NCBI GenBank assembly: GCA_938075415.1
Contig: CALJHC010000001.1
Location: 62,001 to 126,000 of the forward strand
Length of the DNA stretch: 64,000 bases
Direction of reading: 5' to 3'
Source of the DNA: an uncultured Rubripirellula sp.
GTDB lineage: Bacteria > Planctomycetota > Planctomycetia > Pirellulales > Pirellulaceae
Numbering within the stretch: the stretch's first letter is position 1; each line of letters begins with the position of its first letter. A program made the position numbers and the translations under genes. The notes below the pieces were generated by a model. The model saw nothing but the letters and a program-made list of their open reading frames with translations. It searched no databases and had not been told where the DNA came from. Positions 1 through 9,003 of the stretch are shown here, piece by piece.

Positions 1-1365
1 GGTGCCACTTTCTTCAAAAATGACGATCCGAAATTGAATCGGCGCCTTAGGAAATCCTTCGCCGGTGAGAAGCCCCGCTTTCGACGTCGCATTGATCTAC
101 GTATCGAAGCCCGGGTTGGAGAGGTGTTGAAATTAAGCACCCTAATGGATCCTGCCGCTAATGGTTCCAACAAGGAAGGCCTTGCGACTGAGGAAATCAC
201 GGTATTGGGTAATGAGCCGCTTTCCGCCGCCCGAAAGCATCCCGCAACGAAGGAAGTTTTACGAGAGAAACTGTCTCGACTCGGTGGAACCCCCTTTTTC
301 CTTGGCGATCTCGAGATGATTTTGGGTGGTCAACCAATGGTCCCCTTGGGGATGCTGAATCAATTACGTCGTGATCTTGTTGACGCATTAATTGATCGAC
401 AGGTTTCCAGGCAACCGCGGACCATCAACTTTGAGGCTGGAAAGTCGATGCTGAAAATTATTTCGGACACAGCCGATCAGCAACCGACTTCCGAACAAGT
501 TCCGAATGCTTGCCTAGCAGTTCTCTGTCGATCTTTGGAGCAAGTGAAGGCACTTGCTTACACCGATACCGAGCTGATCTATGCTGACTTCCATGATGTG
601 CGCGAATATAGCGACGCGGTCAATATTGCGAGAAGCAATGGCAAACGAATCGGTTTAGCGTCCGTACGAATTCAAAAGCCATCCGAGATGGGACTTTTGA
701 AAGTTCTGCTACGACATGAACCGGATTTGATTCTAGCTCGAAATCTTGCAGCTCTTGATTTTGCTTCAAAATATCAGATCCCTGTGATTGCTGATTTTTC
801 ACTCAATGTTGCGAATCATCGATCGGCTGAATGGATTCGCTCAAGAGGTGCACAGCGTGTAACGGTTTCTTACGACTTGAATCGAGAGCAGGTTCTGGCA
901 TTGATAAACTCAATGCCATCCAATTGGCTTGAAATTGTGATTCATCAACACATGCCAATGTTCCATATGGAGCATTGCGTTTTCTGTTCGGTGATGTCGC
1001 CGGGAACGGACAAAACAAATTGCGGTCGCCCATGTGACCGTCATGAAGTGAAACTAAGGGATCGCGTTGGAGCCGAGCACCCATTGCAAGCAGATGTCGC
1101 CTGCCGAAACACCCTCTACAACTCGACACCTCAGAGCGGTGCAGAAATTGTCTCAGAATTGAGAAGTAAGCAAGTCAACTGGTTTCGAATTGAACTATTG
1201 CAAGAGAATGGCCTGCAAGCCAGTAAAACCGTTAATCTCTATCGAAGTTTGCTTCGAGAAGAAGTTCAGGCGGCCGAAGTTTGGTCACAACTCAAGGCAC
1301 AAAATCGTTTGGGTGTAACCCGTGGAACACTCGAGACAAAACGAAATCCGCTAGCGATTTTGTAA
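1..1365 (+). CDS. U32 peptidase-family / DUF3656 protein, 3' part (5' end outside the window)
   Basis: The reading frame is open from the first base, so the gene begins upstream. The visible part begins in a DUF3656-like segment (about residues 1-110) and continues into a U32-type TIM-barrel half. Near residue 320 there is a Cys cluster of the form EHCVFC followed by NCGRPC, the pattern by which U32 proteins bind an iron-sulphur cluster. Despite the family name, characterised relatives with DUF3656 (E. coli RlhA/YdcP) hydroxylate cytidine in 23S rRNA, so an RNA-modification role is more likely than proteolysis; that is inference from family. It ends with TAA and overlaps the 3' end of the opposing regulator gene by 15 bases, leaving no room for an intergenic terminator. 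Confidence 0.85.
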   Translation, partial: GATFFKNDDPKLNRRLRKSFAGEKPRFRRRIDLRIEARVGEVLKLSTLMDPAANGSNKEGLATEEITVLGNEPLSAARKHPATKEVLREKLSRLGGTPFFLGDLEMILGGQPMVPLGMLNQLRRDLVDALIDRQVSRQPRTINFEAGKSMLKIISDTADQQPTSEQVPNACLAVLCRSLEQVKALAYTDTELIYADFHDVREYSDAVNIARSNGKRIGLASVRIQKPSEMGLLKVLLRHEPDLILARNLAALDFASKYQIPVIADFSLNVANHRSAEWIRSRGAQRVTVSYDLNREQVLALINSMPSNWLEIVIHQHMPMFHMEHCVFCSVMSPGTDKTNCGRPCDRHEVKLRDRVGAEHPLQADVACRNTLYNSTPQSGAEIVSELRSKQVNWFRIELLQENGLQASKTVNLYRSLLREEVQAAEVWSQLKAQNRLGVTRGTLETKRNPLAIL

Positions 1366-3363
1366 CGAAGGATTGGTTTGGATGAGGGCACTTGCATCGA
1401 AAACAATCGGAACCGATTTGGCAGTGGCCAGCTGGCAAATCCCCAAGCTTTGTTCGGGGTGTGATAACAGCGAGCGAAGAGCCTGAGACTCAAGCGGCTC
1501 GGAGATGAAAAATCCTTGTGCCGCATCACAGCCCCAATCATGCAACAATTTGAGTTGTGTTTCAGATTCGACACCCTCGGCAACAATCCTTGCGTCCAGA
1601 TCATGAGCCAAGTTGACAATAGCCTGCGTGATGACTGAATGACTATGGTTCGTTGCAATATTAGCGGTAAAACTTCGATCGATTTTTACTGTCTCAACCG
1701 GATAGTCTTGGAAACAAGTCAATGAAGACTTCCCCTTACCAAAATCATCAATCTGTATCCCAATTCCTGCCGCGTGCAAGTTCAGCAGGTTTTGAAGGAT
1801 TTGAACTTCATTTCGGTGATCACCGGATTCGCTGATCTCAACTTTCAGGCGGTGGCGATCAAATCCTGTTCTGGAGATGATGGTTTCCAGATGCTCGAAG
1901 AAAAGCGGGTCGCTTAATTGTCGGCGAGCGATATTAAATCCAAGATAGAAGTTGGGATCGCAGGATATTGGAAGGTTTTCGGTGAGATCTCGAAGATCAA
2001 TTGCTGCCCTTTCTATCGCCCATTCACCGACTCGACTGATCAATCCAATTTCTTCGATAATGGGTATGAACTGACTCGGGGGAATATTGCGGCCGTCCTC
2101 AGTTGTCCAACGTGTGAGGACCTCGACACCAAGGACACGTCCATTAGACAAGTCAACAATTGGCTGATATCGCAGAGACAGATTTTCCTGTTGAACAGCA
2201 ACGCGAATTTGACTTTCCAGTTCAAGTCGCTCAACAAGCTCCTGATGCATGGTCTTATCAAAAACGGCGACTTGACCCTTTCCCGAATTCTTGGCCCGAT
2301 ACATCGCCGTGTCGGCGTTGCGCAACGCTTCATGGGCATCTCGTGTCTGATGATCCAGAAAGGCGATGCCAACACTTGTGCCGACGCTTACCTTACGCTC
2401 CCCAATCTTAAATGGCTCGTTGATCCTCGCAACGATACGATCAGCAATCGATAACGCATCATGACGGTGGGCAAGTTGCTCCAGAAGAACAACAAATTCA
2501 TCACCACCAAGCCTCACAGTTTCCCCATCCCGATTCACGCGGGTTGTCATATCTTGATGTCGAACACAGTCTCCGATCCGTTGAGCCACTTGATTCAGCA
2601 GATCGTCACCCGCCTCGTGACCGAGACTATCGTTGATCACTTTGAAGTGATCCAGATCCAGAAACAGGATTGCCTGATGATGTTCACTATGTTGTGAAAA
2701 TCTGCCAACGATACGATTCAGTTTATCGAGAAGATACGGTCGATTGGGAAGATTAGTGAGTGAATCACGATGTGCCATTCGTCGCATGTTCTCTTCTGAC
2801 GCACGCCTCGTCTCAAGCTCTTCTTGAAGTTTTTTAATTTCAACTTCACGATCAATGAAGCGTTTGTTTTTTTGGCACAAAGAGACAGCCAGTTGACGTA
2901 CCTCAATGGCATCAAATGGTTTCTTCAAAACAAACAAGTGGTCGCGGTGCGTGAGCGGTTCGAGCACTTCATACCAAATTAGATCATCCTCACCCGAGCA
3001 GATGACAACGTGAAGATTGGGATCAAGCTTCCAAAGTTCTTGTGCTGTTTTGATTCCATCAATACCACCGGGCATGTGTATGTCAACAAATGCTACAGCA
3101 AAAGGCTGGTTAACGCGGAGCGAATTCTCGAGCGCTTCCAACCCAGCTTCACCGCTGTTTGAGTGGGTAAGCCGGAAAGGGATCTCAGTTCGGGACAAAT
3201 CGCCCTTGGCGGGCAGTAAATCCCGCTCAGGCGAAATATCCACCGCCATCTCGCAGAGAGGACTCCCCGTAAAAGACGGCTGAAAAATCCTCGAAAATGC
3301 ATCGTGAATTTTTGGGTGATCATCGATAATCAGCAACCGATTCGGTTCGTTGCTTTCATTCAT
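1351..3363 (-). CDS. Response regulator with GGDEF and EAL domains (cyclic-di-GMP turnover)
   Basis: 670 residues. An N-terminal receiver domain (about 1-165) has the phosphoacceptor Asp near residue 94 (FVDIHMP) and an insertion of roughly 40 residues early in the domain. A short coiled coil (about 165-195) leads to a diguanylate cyclase domain with an intact GGDEF at about 286-290. The position where an inhibitory RxxD site would lie reads N-R-D-G, so product feedback is probably absent. The EAL domain begins near 395; its signature reads E-V-L rather than E-A-L, but the metal ligands (Glu, FN, DDFG, EGVE, QGF) are all visible, so both activities are plausible. It lies 52 bases downstream of a histidine kinase gene, its likely partner. 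Confidence 0.93.
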   Translation of the reverse strand: MNESNEPNRLLIIDDHPKIHDAFSRIFQPSFTGSPLCEMAVDISPERDLLPAKGDLSRTEIPFRLTHSNSGEAGLEALENSLRVNQPFAVAFVDIHMPGGIDGIKTAQELWKLDPNLHVVICSGEDDLIWYEVLEPLTHRDHLFVLKKPFDAIEVRQLAVSLCQKNKRFIDREVEIKKLQEELETRRASEENMRRMAHRDSLTNLPNRPYLLDKLNRIVGRFSQHSEHHQAILFLDLDHFKVINDSLGHEAGDDLLNQVAQRIGDCVRHQDMTTRVNRDGETVRLGGDEFVVLLEQLAHRHDALSIADRIVARINEPFKIGERKVSVGTSVGIAFLDHQTRDAHEALRNADTAMYRAKNSGKGQVAVFDKTMHQELVERLELESQIRVAVQQENLSLRYQPIVDLSNGRVLGVEVLTRWTTEDGRNIPPSQFIPIIEEIGLISRVGEWAIERAAIDLRDLTENLPISCDPNFYLGFNIARRQLSDPLFFEHLETIISRTGFDRHRLKVEISESGDHRNEVQILQNLLNLHAAGIGIQIDDFGKGKSSLTCFQDYPVETVKIDRSFTANIATNHSHSVITQAIVNLAHDLDARIVAEGVESETQLKLLHDWGCDAAQGFFISEPLESQALRSLLSHPEQSLGICQLATAKSVPIVFDASALIQTNPSLQNR

Positions 3364-3415
3364 GATGTTTGTGGCACCGGTGCTTCGTCATGGGAGGATA
3401 AGTTGGGAAAGCTAT

Positions 3416-4330
3416 TCACGAAAGATCGGTCGAAGGAAGATGCAAGGTAACCATTGCACCTTGGTTTAAACCATCGCTTGCAATCTCGAGGTATCCGTGC
3501 AATCGATGCATTGTTTGCTCGCAAAAAGTGAGGCCGAGGCCTGAGCCATCATGTTTTGTCGTGTAACCCAGATCAACAATACTTTGTTGTATCTGAGGGG
3601 GGATTCCACATCCGTTGTCTTCAACCGAAAGCTTGGTCCATCCATCTCTGACCGAAAAGCGAATCGTGATGCGTTTCGGATCGATCTCGCTGTTTCGCAA
3701 CGCTTGTTGTGAGTTGGTGATCAAGTTGATCAGGACTTGCTGTAATAAATTTCGATTGGATACGATTTTGGTTCGCGACACGCCGCTGGATTGAATAGTG
3801 ATTTCACCACAAGACAAAGTCGGTCTGCATCGCTCAATGACTTCGCTAATGAGTTCATCGACAAAAAACTCACTTGTTTGCTGATCATTGATATTTGATT
3901 CGCAGTCCGCTGACATGGTCTGCGTCAAATCACGAAGCGTGTCACTGAGGGCCACAAGGGATTGGCCATGCTTCTTTCTCTCAAGGTCAATCGACTCAAT
4001 TAACCAGTCAAGATGTCGGCCGATCGGTTCATTCTCGGGCGTTTCATTCGCTGAATTTTTGAGTAGCAAAGCAAGCTGCCGAATTGATTTGGTGGACATC
4101 TGTCGGTGACTGTCCCGCAGGTCCTCTAGTAAACAATTGAGATGCGTGACGAGGTTCCTGGCATTGTGCAACTTAATTGCATCAGGATGCGTGTTGGTGT
4201 CGATTGCACCATGATCCGATGAAGGCGAGGAAAAACCAGAATCATCGTACAATTCTCCCTCCATCACCTTCGAATTGAAAATGCCTTGCGTTGGGGTGGC
4301 GGTAGTCTGGGAGGAACGCTGGTTATTCAT
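3416..4330 (-). CDS. Sensor histidine kinase (HATPase domain), partner of the GGDEF-EAL regulator
   Basis: About 304 residues from the ATG at 4330. The C-terminal third is a clear GHKL ATPase: N box around NLLQQVLINLITNSQQ, G1 box VEDNGCGIP and G2 box GSGLGLTFC. The phosphoacceptor is probably the His in KLHNARNLVTHL, followed by helical dimerisation sequence. No transmembrane segment or PAS domain is seen, so it is probably cytosolic and senses an unknown input. The frame stays open to about 4621 upstream, but those 97 residues have no recognisable character and no start has an SD, so I chose 4330; 4405 is an alternative. It precedes the regulator gene on the same strand with a 52-base gap. 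Confidence 0.8.
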   Translation of the reverse strand: MNNQRSSQTTATPTQGIFNSKVMEGELYDDSGFSSPSSDHGAIDTNTHPDAIKLHNARNLVTHLNCLLEDLRDSHRQMSTKSIRQLALLLKNSANETPENEPIGRHLDWLIESIDLERKKHGQSLVALSDTLRDLTQTMSADCESNINDQQTSEFFVDELISEVIERCRPTLSCGEITIQSSGVSRTKIVSNRNLLQQVLINLITNSQQALRNSEIDPKRITIRFSVRDGWTKLSVEDNGCGIPPQIQQSIVDLGYTTKHDGSGLGLTFCEQTMHRLHGYLEIASDGLNQGAMVTLHLPSTDLS

Positions 4331-4914
4331 CGATGAGGGAATGGTATGCACCTGTGCCGTGTGTGGCAGATCGTAACCGCCGAGTTGACTGAGGCGACGA
4401 AGCATGATTTTTCGAAAGTCTCGGAGGAGGAATTGGCTTCCTTGATGCCGCCAATTCTCTCTGCTTTTCGACACGCTTGGTCTTTCAAACTGTAGTACCC
4501 ACTTAGGCCTCGCTCGCTGTAAGTTGAAAGAGTTTGGTTGAAGCATGGAAATCATCTGTCCAGAAGTTGATTCTTGAGTTTTTTGACGATGATTCGGCCT
4601 TTGCCAATTTTGACGGCCCAACGACCATGTGACACATGCTGGAATTCCGTCTTTTCGCAGTTCACCCTCTGCAGGCGAGATGCCTCCGTTCCGAGAGGGA
4701 AGTCGTGACCGATCCAGAAATCCGGCTCTTCACCTGATGTTGCTTGAAGGTTTCGATACACTGGTCTACCGGGTCGCACCGATGACGACTCTTGACCGGC
4801 GGGGCTTGAGTGGTTCAGGATGGGCATACGTCGTAAATGACAGTCTTTTCATCATTTACATTTCATCGATCCAACAGAACTTTCACTCAGGCGTAAACTT
4901 GGGAGATGATGAAG
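4331..4914. other. Intergenic region, divergent promoters expected
   Basis: It separates the minus-strand kinase from the plus-strand thioredoxin-like gene. Open frames occur on both strands (one of 91 codons at 4552-4827 on the minus strand), but none shows a convincing start or a recognisable protein. I see no repeat or hairpin. Confidence 0.4.
4901..4905 (+). promoter_or_regulatory. Ribosome binding site deciding the start of the thioredoxin-like lipoprotein
   Basis: GGGAG lies nine bases before the ATG at 4915. Two other in-frame ATGs at 4906 and 4909 are too close to it, so 4915 is the favoured start. Confidence 0.6.
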
Positions 4915-5736
4915 ATGCGATTACAACGGTGGATAGCGGTCTCCGAGCATTTAAGTGAATGGCGACTTGGACAACCTTCCAATCGATCCATCAGCATGCA
5001 ACTGCTACTTGGAATCACCCTACTTTTGTCGTTGGGATGCGAGCCGCAACCGACAAAGCAGCCAATGACACCAAGGGCAGACGGAACCAGTGAGTCTGAT
5101 CAGCAGCAAGATCCAACGGCTGACTCACCGGGAGAGATTCTGTTACCCGAGGTACCGATTGAGGAGTTGAGCGATCCACCGGTTAACGATCCGGGAGTTG
5201 AGGATTCAGGGGCTGGTGGATTGGAAATGCCAGTGTCCAACCAAGACGCTTCGACTAAGGAGGCGACTTCGCAAAGTGATCACTCCGGAAAGCTTCGATA
5301 TGAATCATGGGGAGACATCCAACAAGATGCCCGCAGCACTGGAACAGTCACAGTTGTTGACCTCTGGTCTCTGGTGTGCGAACCGTGTCTGAAAGAGTTT
5401 CCTGGTCTTGTGAAACTGCATGCAGAGATGCCGGAGCAAGTGACTTGCATCGCGGTGAATCTAGACTTTGATGGACGCAAGACTCGCCCGCCTGAGTCCT
5501 ACGAGGAAGAGATATTGGCTTTTCTGGAAAGCGTCAACGGTACAGGCTTCGCCTCCTATGTTTGCACCACCGCAAGTGACGACGTGTTTGTCGAAGCCAA
5601 GTTGCCATCAATTCCCGTTGTCATGATCTTTGACAAAAATGGCGAGCTTGCGACCTCCTTTGTAGACGGAGGCGAAACTGCAGGTTTCTCATATGAAAAA
5701 GACATCATTCCGGCGGTCCGGGGGATGATTCAATAG
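4915..5736 (+). CDS. TlpA/ResA-like thioredoxin-fold lipoprotein
   Basis: 273 residues. A hydrophobic segment ends in the lipobox LSLGC with Cys at about residue 42, so the mature protein should be lipid-anchored outside the cytoplasm. About 85 low-complexity residues rich in Pro, Glu, Asp and Ser form a spacer. The C-terminal thioredoxin fold has the redox pair W-S-L-V-C-E-P-C (Cys about 155 and 158) and the cis-Pro region PSIPVVMIF. Family members reduce disulphides or serve cytochrome c maturation; which applies here cannot be told. The start at 4915 is supported by a GGGAG site. No operon partner is evident: the next gene is on the other strand, past a tandem repeat. Confidence 0.85.
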   Translation: MRLQRWIAVSEHLSEWRLGQPSNRSISMQLLLGITLLLSLGCEPQPTKQPMTPRADGTSESDQQQDPTADSPGEILLPEVPIEELSDPPVNDPGVEDSGAGGLEMPVSNQDASTKEATSQSDHSGKLRYESWGDIQQDARSTGTVTVVDLWSLVCEPCLKEFPGLVKLHAEMPEQVTCIAVNLDFDGRKTRPPESYEEEILAFLESVNGTGFASYVCTTASDDVFVEAKLPSIPVVMIFDKNGELATSFVDGGETAGFSYEKDIIPAVRGMIQ

Positions 5737-5761
5737 CGGAACTTGCTTCCCATCAGCATCG

Positions 5762-5822
5762 GGCATCAGGCATCGGGCATCAGGCATCAGGCATCGGGCA
5801 TCGGGCATCGGGCATCAGGCAT
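5762..5822. repeat. Heptanucleotide tandem repeat, about 8.7 copies
   Basis: The unit is GGCATCA or GGCATCG, repeated head to tail without interruption from 5762; the alternation of A and G at the last base follows no simple order. A partial copy (CATCAGCATC) precedes it at 5751-5760. It lies between the convergent 3' ends of the lipoprotein and glycosyltransferase genes. Confidence 0.95.
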
Positions 5823-5902
5823 ACGCTCGACTAGGAATCGCGAGTGGTTGCCCGGGGCGATGAAGCTTTTCGGAACAAATTCTTGATTTCAACAGTTGCC
5901 CA

Positions 5903-7141
5903 TCAACCGCTCCGAGAATGCGAGTTGCACGCTTTCCAAAGCTGGTCTTCAATCTGACCGATGGATTGTTCGACACTGTGATGTGACCGAATCAGTCGCT
6001 CACTTGATTCAACACGCTGCATCGCTTCTTTGGGATGGCTTGCAAATTCAATCATTGCATTCGCAAGCGATTCTGATGAATGAGGATTTGCCCACCAAAT
6101 CGTAGGTGAATCACGTTCCAATTCGTTAGTCCCACCAATTCTCGTTGCGATGACAGGTGTGCGCAGAGTCATAGCTTCGAGAACCACATTTGGCATGCCC
6201 TCAAAATGAGATGGCAACACCAGGGCATCTGCCGCATTGATGTACTTCCACGGATTTTTTTGATGTCCCAGAAAACTGACTTGATGATTTTCTAATGCAC
6301 CGCATCGGTCTTCCAGCTCGCCCCTCAGCGGACCGTCACCGATACACCAGAGATGAATGGATGGGAGATTCTCGGGCCAATCTTCATCAATCGACGACAG
6401 CGCTTCGATCAAATCGTGATGTCCCTTCTCTCGCGTCATCCTTCCCACGCAAATCAATGTGATTCTTTTGTCACGCTGCACCTTTGACTCTGAAGCCGCT
6501 TCTATGATTCGTTGTCGATCGACAGGATTTGAGATGGTGAGAACAGTCTGATGACCTAGTTGGTAATACTTTTTTGCAGCGATTGCACATTCCTGGCTAA
6601 CAGTAATCACACAACTCGCGTTTTGATAGGCTGTCTTCAGGCGTCGATGTTTCAACCACAGGAACCGTCGTTCAAGCAAGGGGAGTGCTCGATCTGGTGG
6701 GCTGACAATGGTGGATACCCTGGGGACCTTGCTGGATTTCCCTGCTGGTCCCGCCATCAGCGTCATATGGAACGTTCGATCATAAATGACATCGATTTGA
6801 TGCTTCACCAGCAGATTCTTCAGGTGTTTCGACTGCTTTCTTAGGATTCGGCCGGGCAAGTATCCCTTGGACACATTTTTGGAAGTTTCATGGCGAAGGA
6901 TTTGTACATCTGCAGGCACTTGATCGAGCAGTGGACCGCTTGGATCAGTGACATAAAGCAAAGGTTTGAATCGAGACCGATCGAGGTGTTGCAGCAGCAG
7001 TAGCGTTTGCTGCTCACTACCACCACCTCGCATCGAGCTGGTCATCAAGAGAACGCGGCGGGGATGCGGTTGGTTCTCGATGGAACTGGTGGGACTTGCC
7101 ATGGGGATGACATTGGGAAAGGGCGTAGTGATTTCAATCAT
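5903..7141 (-). CDS. Glycosyltransferase family 4
   Basis: 412 residues with the two-Rossmann GT-B architecture. The N-terminal half opens with a strand and a glycine-rich loop near residue 33 (SSMRGGGSEQQ), the acceptor side. The C-terminal half carries the retaining GT4 nucleotide-sugar signature: ICVGRMTREKGHHDLI, then FEGMPNVVLEAM with the E-x7-E pair. It probably transfers a hexose from a nucleotide sugar to a surface polysaccharide or lipid on the cytosolic face of the membrane; the substrate is not predictable. No other polysaccharide genes are adjacent, so it is an orphan here. ATGs at codons 1 and 14 are both possible; neither has an SD. Confidence 0.9.
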   Translation of the reverse strand: MIEITTPFPNVIPMASPTSSIENQPHPRRVLLMTSSMRGGGSEQQTLLLLQHLDRSRFKPLLYVTDPSGPLLDQVPADVQILRHETSKNVSKGYLPGRILRKQSKHLKNLLVKHQIDVIYDRTFHMTLMAGPAGKSSKVPRVSTIVSPPDRALPLLERRFLWLKHRRLKTAYQNASCVITVSQECAIAAKKYYQLGHQTVLTISNPVDRQRIIEAASESKVQRDKRITLICVGRMTREKGHHDLIEALSSIDEDWPENLPSIHLWCIGDGPLRGELEDRCGALENHQVSFLGHQKNPWKYINAADALVLPSHFEGMPNVVLEAMTLRTPVIATRIGGTNELERDSPTIWWANPHSSESLANAMIEFASHPKEAMQRVESSERLIRSHHSVEQSIGQIEDQLWKACNSHSRSG

Positions 7142-7524
7142 GAGCCGGGAAAAGCGGTCAAAATCATGAATGGCATCGACACAAAGTGTAGCAGAACCCT
7201 GCGTTTGCCAATGGCGGAAATAACAAACGAGGCATCGGAAGGAAGAGTCGGCTCGAATTCCGGATTCCGGTCACGAACTTGGGTTTGGATGTCTCCTTAT
7301 TCGTTGACGATTTATGGGCCTGTTCCAGTACACCGATGACGCTAAAAAACTGACCCAACCGCGCTGAATTGGTCCGTTAAAATCCTTTTGGCATTGCTGA
7401 GCCATCCAGCGTAAGCGTTAATGGACCTCGAAAATCTCAGTGAGATTAAGATCACGGGCTGAAAGAGCGGCTCGTAGAAGAAAGGGAATTTTGGCGAGAG
7501 TCAGTAACTAGGGTCAGTCAAACA
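7142..7524. other. Intergenic region between divergent genes
   Basis: It holds the upstream regions of the minus-strand glycosyltransferase and the plus-strand flavoprotein. I see no convincing gene, repeat or hairpin. Confidence 0.4.
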
Positions 7525-8793
7525 ATGAGCAACACTTTTCAAATCGGAGTGATTGGTGCTGGTGCTGCGGGCCTGTTGGCTGCTGCGGAGGCGGCACGCG
7601 ATGGGATTTCTGTCGTGCTCATTGAGAAAAATAACAAAGCTGGTGTCAAGATACTGATGTCAGGCGGAACACGCTGCAATGTGACTCACAACACAGATGC
7701 CAAAGGAATTGTGAGGGCTTTCGGTACCGGTGGAAGATTTCTGCAGCCGAGCTTGGGTGCGTTTCCACCCAAAGAAGTAGTCGAGATGTTCAACCGGTTG
7801 GATGTGCCCACGAAAGTGGAGGAAACGGGAAAGGTCTTTCCGGTTAGCAACCGCGCCGTTCACGTACGAGATGCCCTTTTGAAGCAGGCACTGGACCGCG
7901 GTGTTCGCTTGGTGACCGGTCAAGCGGTTAAAACAATTGATGCCCCGGATGCAATTTCGGCAACTTGGTGCATTCACACCGACGTAGAATCGTTCGGTGT
8001 TGACCGGATCATTGTCACCAGTGGCGGTAAGAGCTGGCCGGGTTGTGGAACGACGGGTGATGGTTACGGATGGCTGAAAGGCATGGGCCACAAAATTGTC
8101 AAGCCGAGACCTGCTCTGGTTCCTTTGATCGGAGGCTCAAATTGGATGAATGCTTTATCCGGGGTAACGCTTTCAGATTGTGAAGTTTCTGTGGTCACGC
8201 GAAAGAATGATAAACAAGAACTTCTGTCACGACGCAGGAGTTCCCTGTTGTTAACCCATCATGGTTTTTCGGGTCCCGCAGCAATGGACGTTAGCGGAGC
8301 GTTGACGGCCGCAGGTTCCTTCGATGTGTGTCAAGTGCTGCTGGATAGCGTCCCACAAATCAACGAGACACAACTTCGAGGCCACTTAAATGATCGCACT
8401 CGAGAGGGTGGGAAGCGGAGTATGGTTTCCTTAATGACCCAGTGGTTGCCAAAGCGTCTTGCAAATTCGTTTGCTCAGGAATTGAATGCAGAATGCACCG
8501 TTGCAGAATTACCGAAGGTAACCTGCAATCGGCTGATCGATGCCCTAAAACGTTTACCACTGAACGTCACCGGTACTGCTGGTTTTCCGAAAGCCGAAGT
8601 CACCGCCGGGGGAGTTGAATTGGAAGAAGTAAATCCAAAAACCATGGAAAGCCTGCGAACACCCGGACTCTTCATTGCGGGGGAGGTCTTGAATGTTGAT
8701 GGACCAATCGGTGGCTATAATTTCCAAGCGGCGTTCAGCACGGGCCGAGCCGCGGGAATTGCGGCAGCAAAGTCATTGACTTACCACCAATGA
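7525..8793 (+). CDS. BaiN/HI0933-type FAD-dependent oxidoreductase
   Basis: 422 residues, full length for the family. The N-terminus has the FAD dinucleotide-binding motif GVIGAGAAGLLAA ending in the acidic IEK. Next comes the HI0933 signature (GVKILMSGGTRCNVTHN), followed by the second motif VTSGGKSWPGCGTTGDGY. The C-terminus closes the FAD site with the family motif ending NVDGPIGGYNFQAAFSTG. Members are cytosolic flavoproteins; one (BaiN) acts on bile-acid intermediates, but most have no established substrate. It starts at an ATG shortly after a GGGTCAGT stretch. It is followed 210 bases later by the cyclase gene on the same strand, with no evident functional link. Confidence 0.9.
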   Translation: MSNTFQIGVIGAGAAGLLAAAEAARDGISVVLIEKNNKAGVKILMSGGTRCNVTHNTDAKGIVRAFGTGGRFLQPSLGAFPPKEVVEMFNRLDVPTKVEETGKVFPVSNRAVHVRDALLKQALDRGVRLVTGQAVKTIDAPDAISATWCIHTDVESFGVDRIIVTSGGKSWPGCGTTGDGYGWLKGMGHKIVKPRPALVPLIGGSNWMNALSGVTLSDCEVSVVTRKNDKQELLSRRRSSLLLTHHGFSGPAAMDVSGALTAAGSFDVCQVLLDSVPQINETQLRGHLNDRTREGGKRSMVSLMTQWLPKRLANSFAQELNAECTVAELPKVTCNRLIDALKRLPLNVTGTAGFPKAEVTAGGVELEEVNPKTMESLRTPGLFIAGEVLNVDGPIGGYNFQAAFSTGRAAGIAAAKSLTYHQ

Positions 8794-9003
8794 GAGACAA
8801 ATTACATTTCCCCTTCAGCATTGCGACAAGATTCCGTTACGAGCCAAAACTTGACCCCCATTACACCTTTGAGTGAGCCTGACTCTTTTTGCTAAAGTTG
8901 GCAATGAACATGTCTGGTATTGGCTGATCGACACAAGTCAGATTAATGTGCTTTTTCCATCGCAGAGCGATCTCGATACCTTCTCATATGAGATGCTTTC
9001 CAA

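Noticed and set aside
1918..2454. Plus-strand open frame of 178 codons
   Set aside because: It lies fully inside the GGDEF-EAL gene on the other strand and has no recognisable sequence.
4552..4827. Minus-strand frame of 91 codons upstream of the kinase
   Set aside because: Moderately protein-like but no recognisable motif, no SD, and it overlaps the non-coding extension of the kinase frame.
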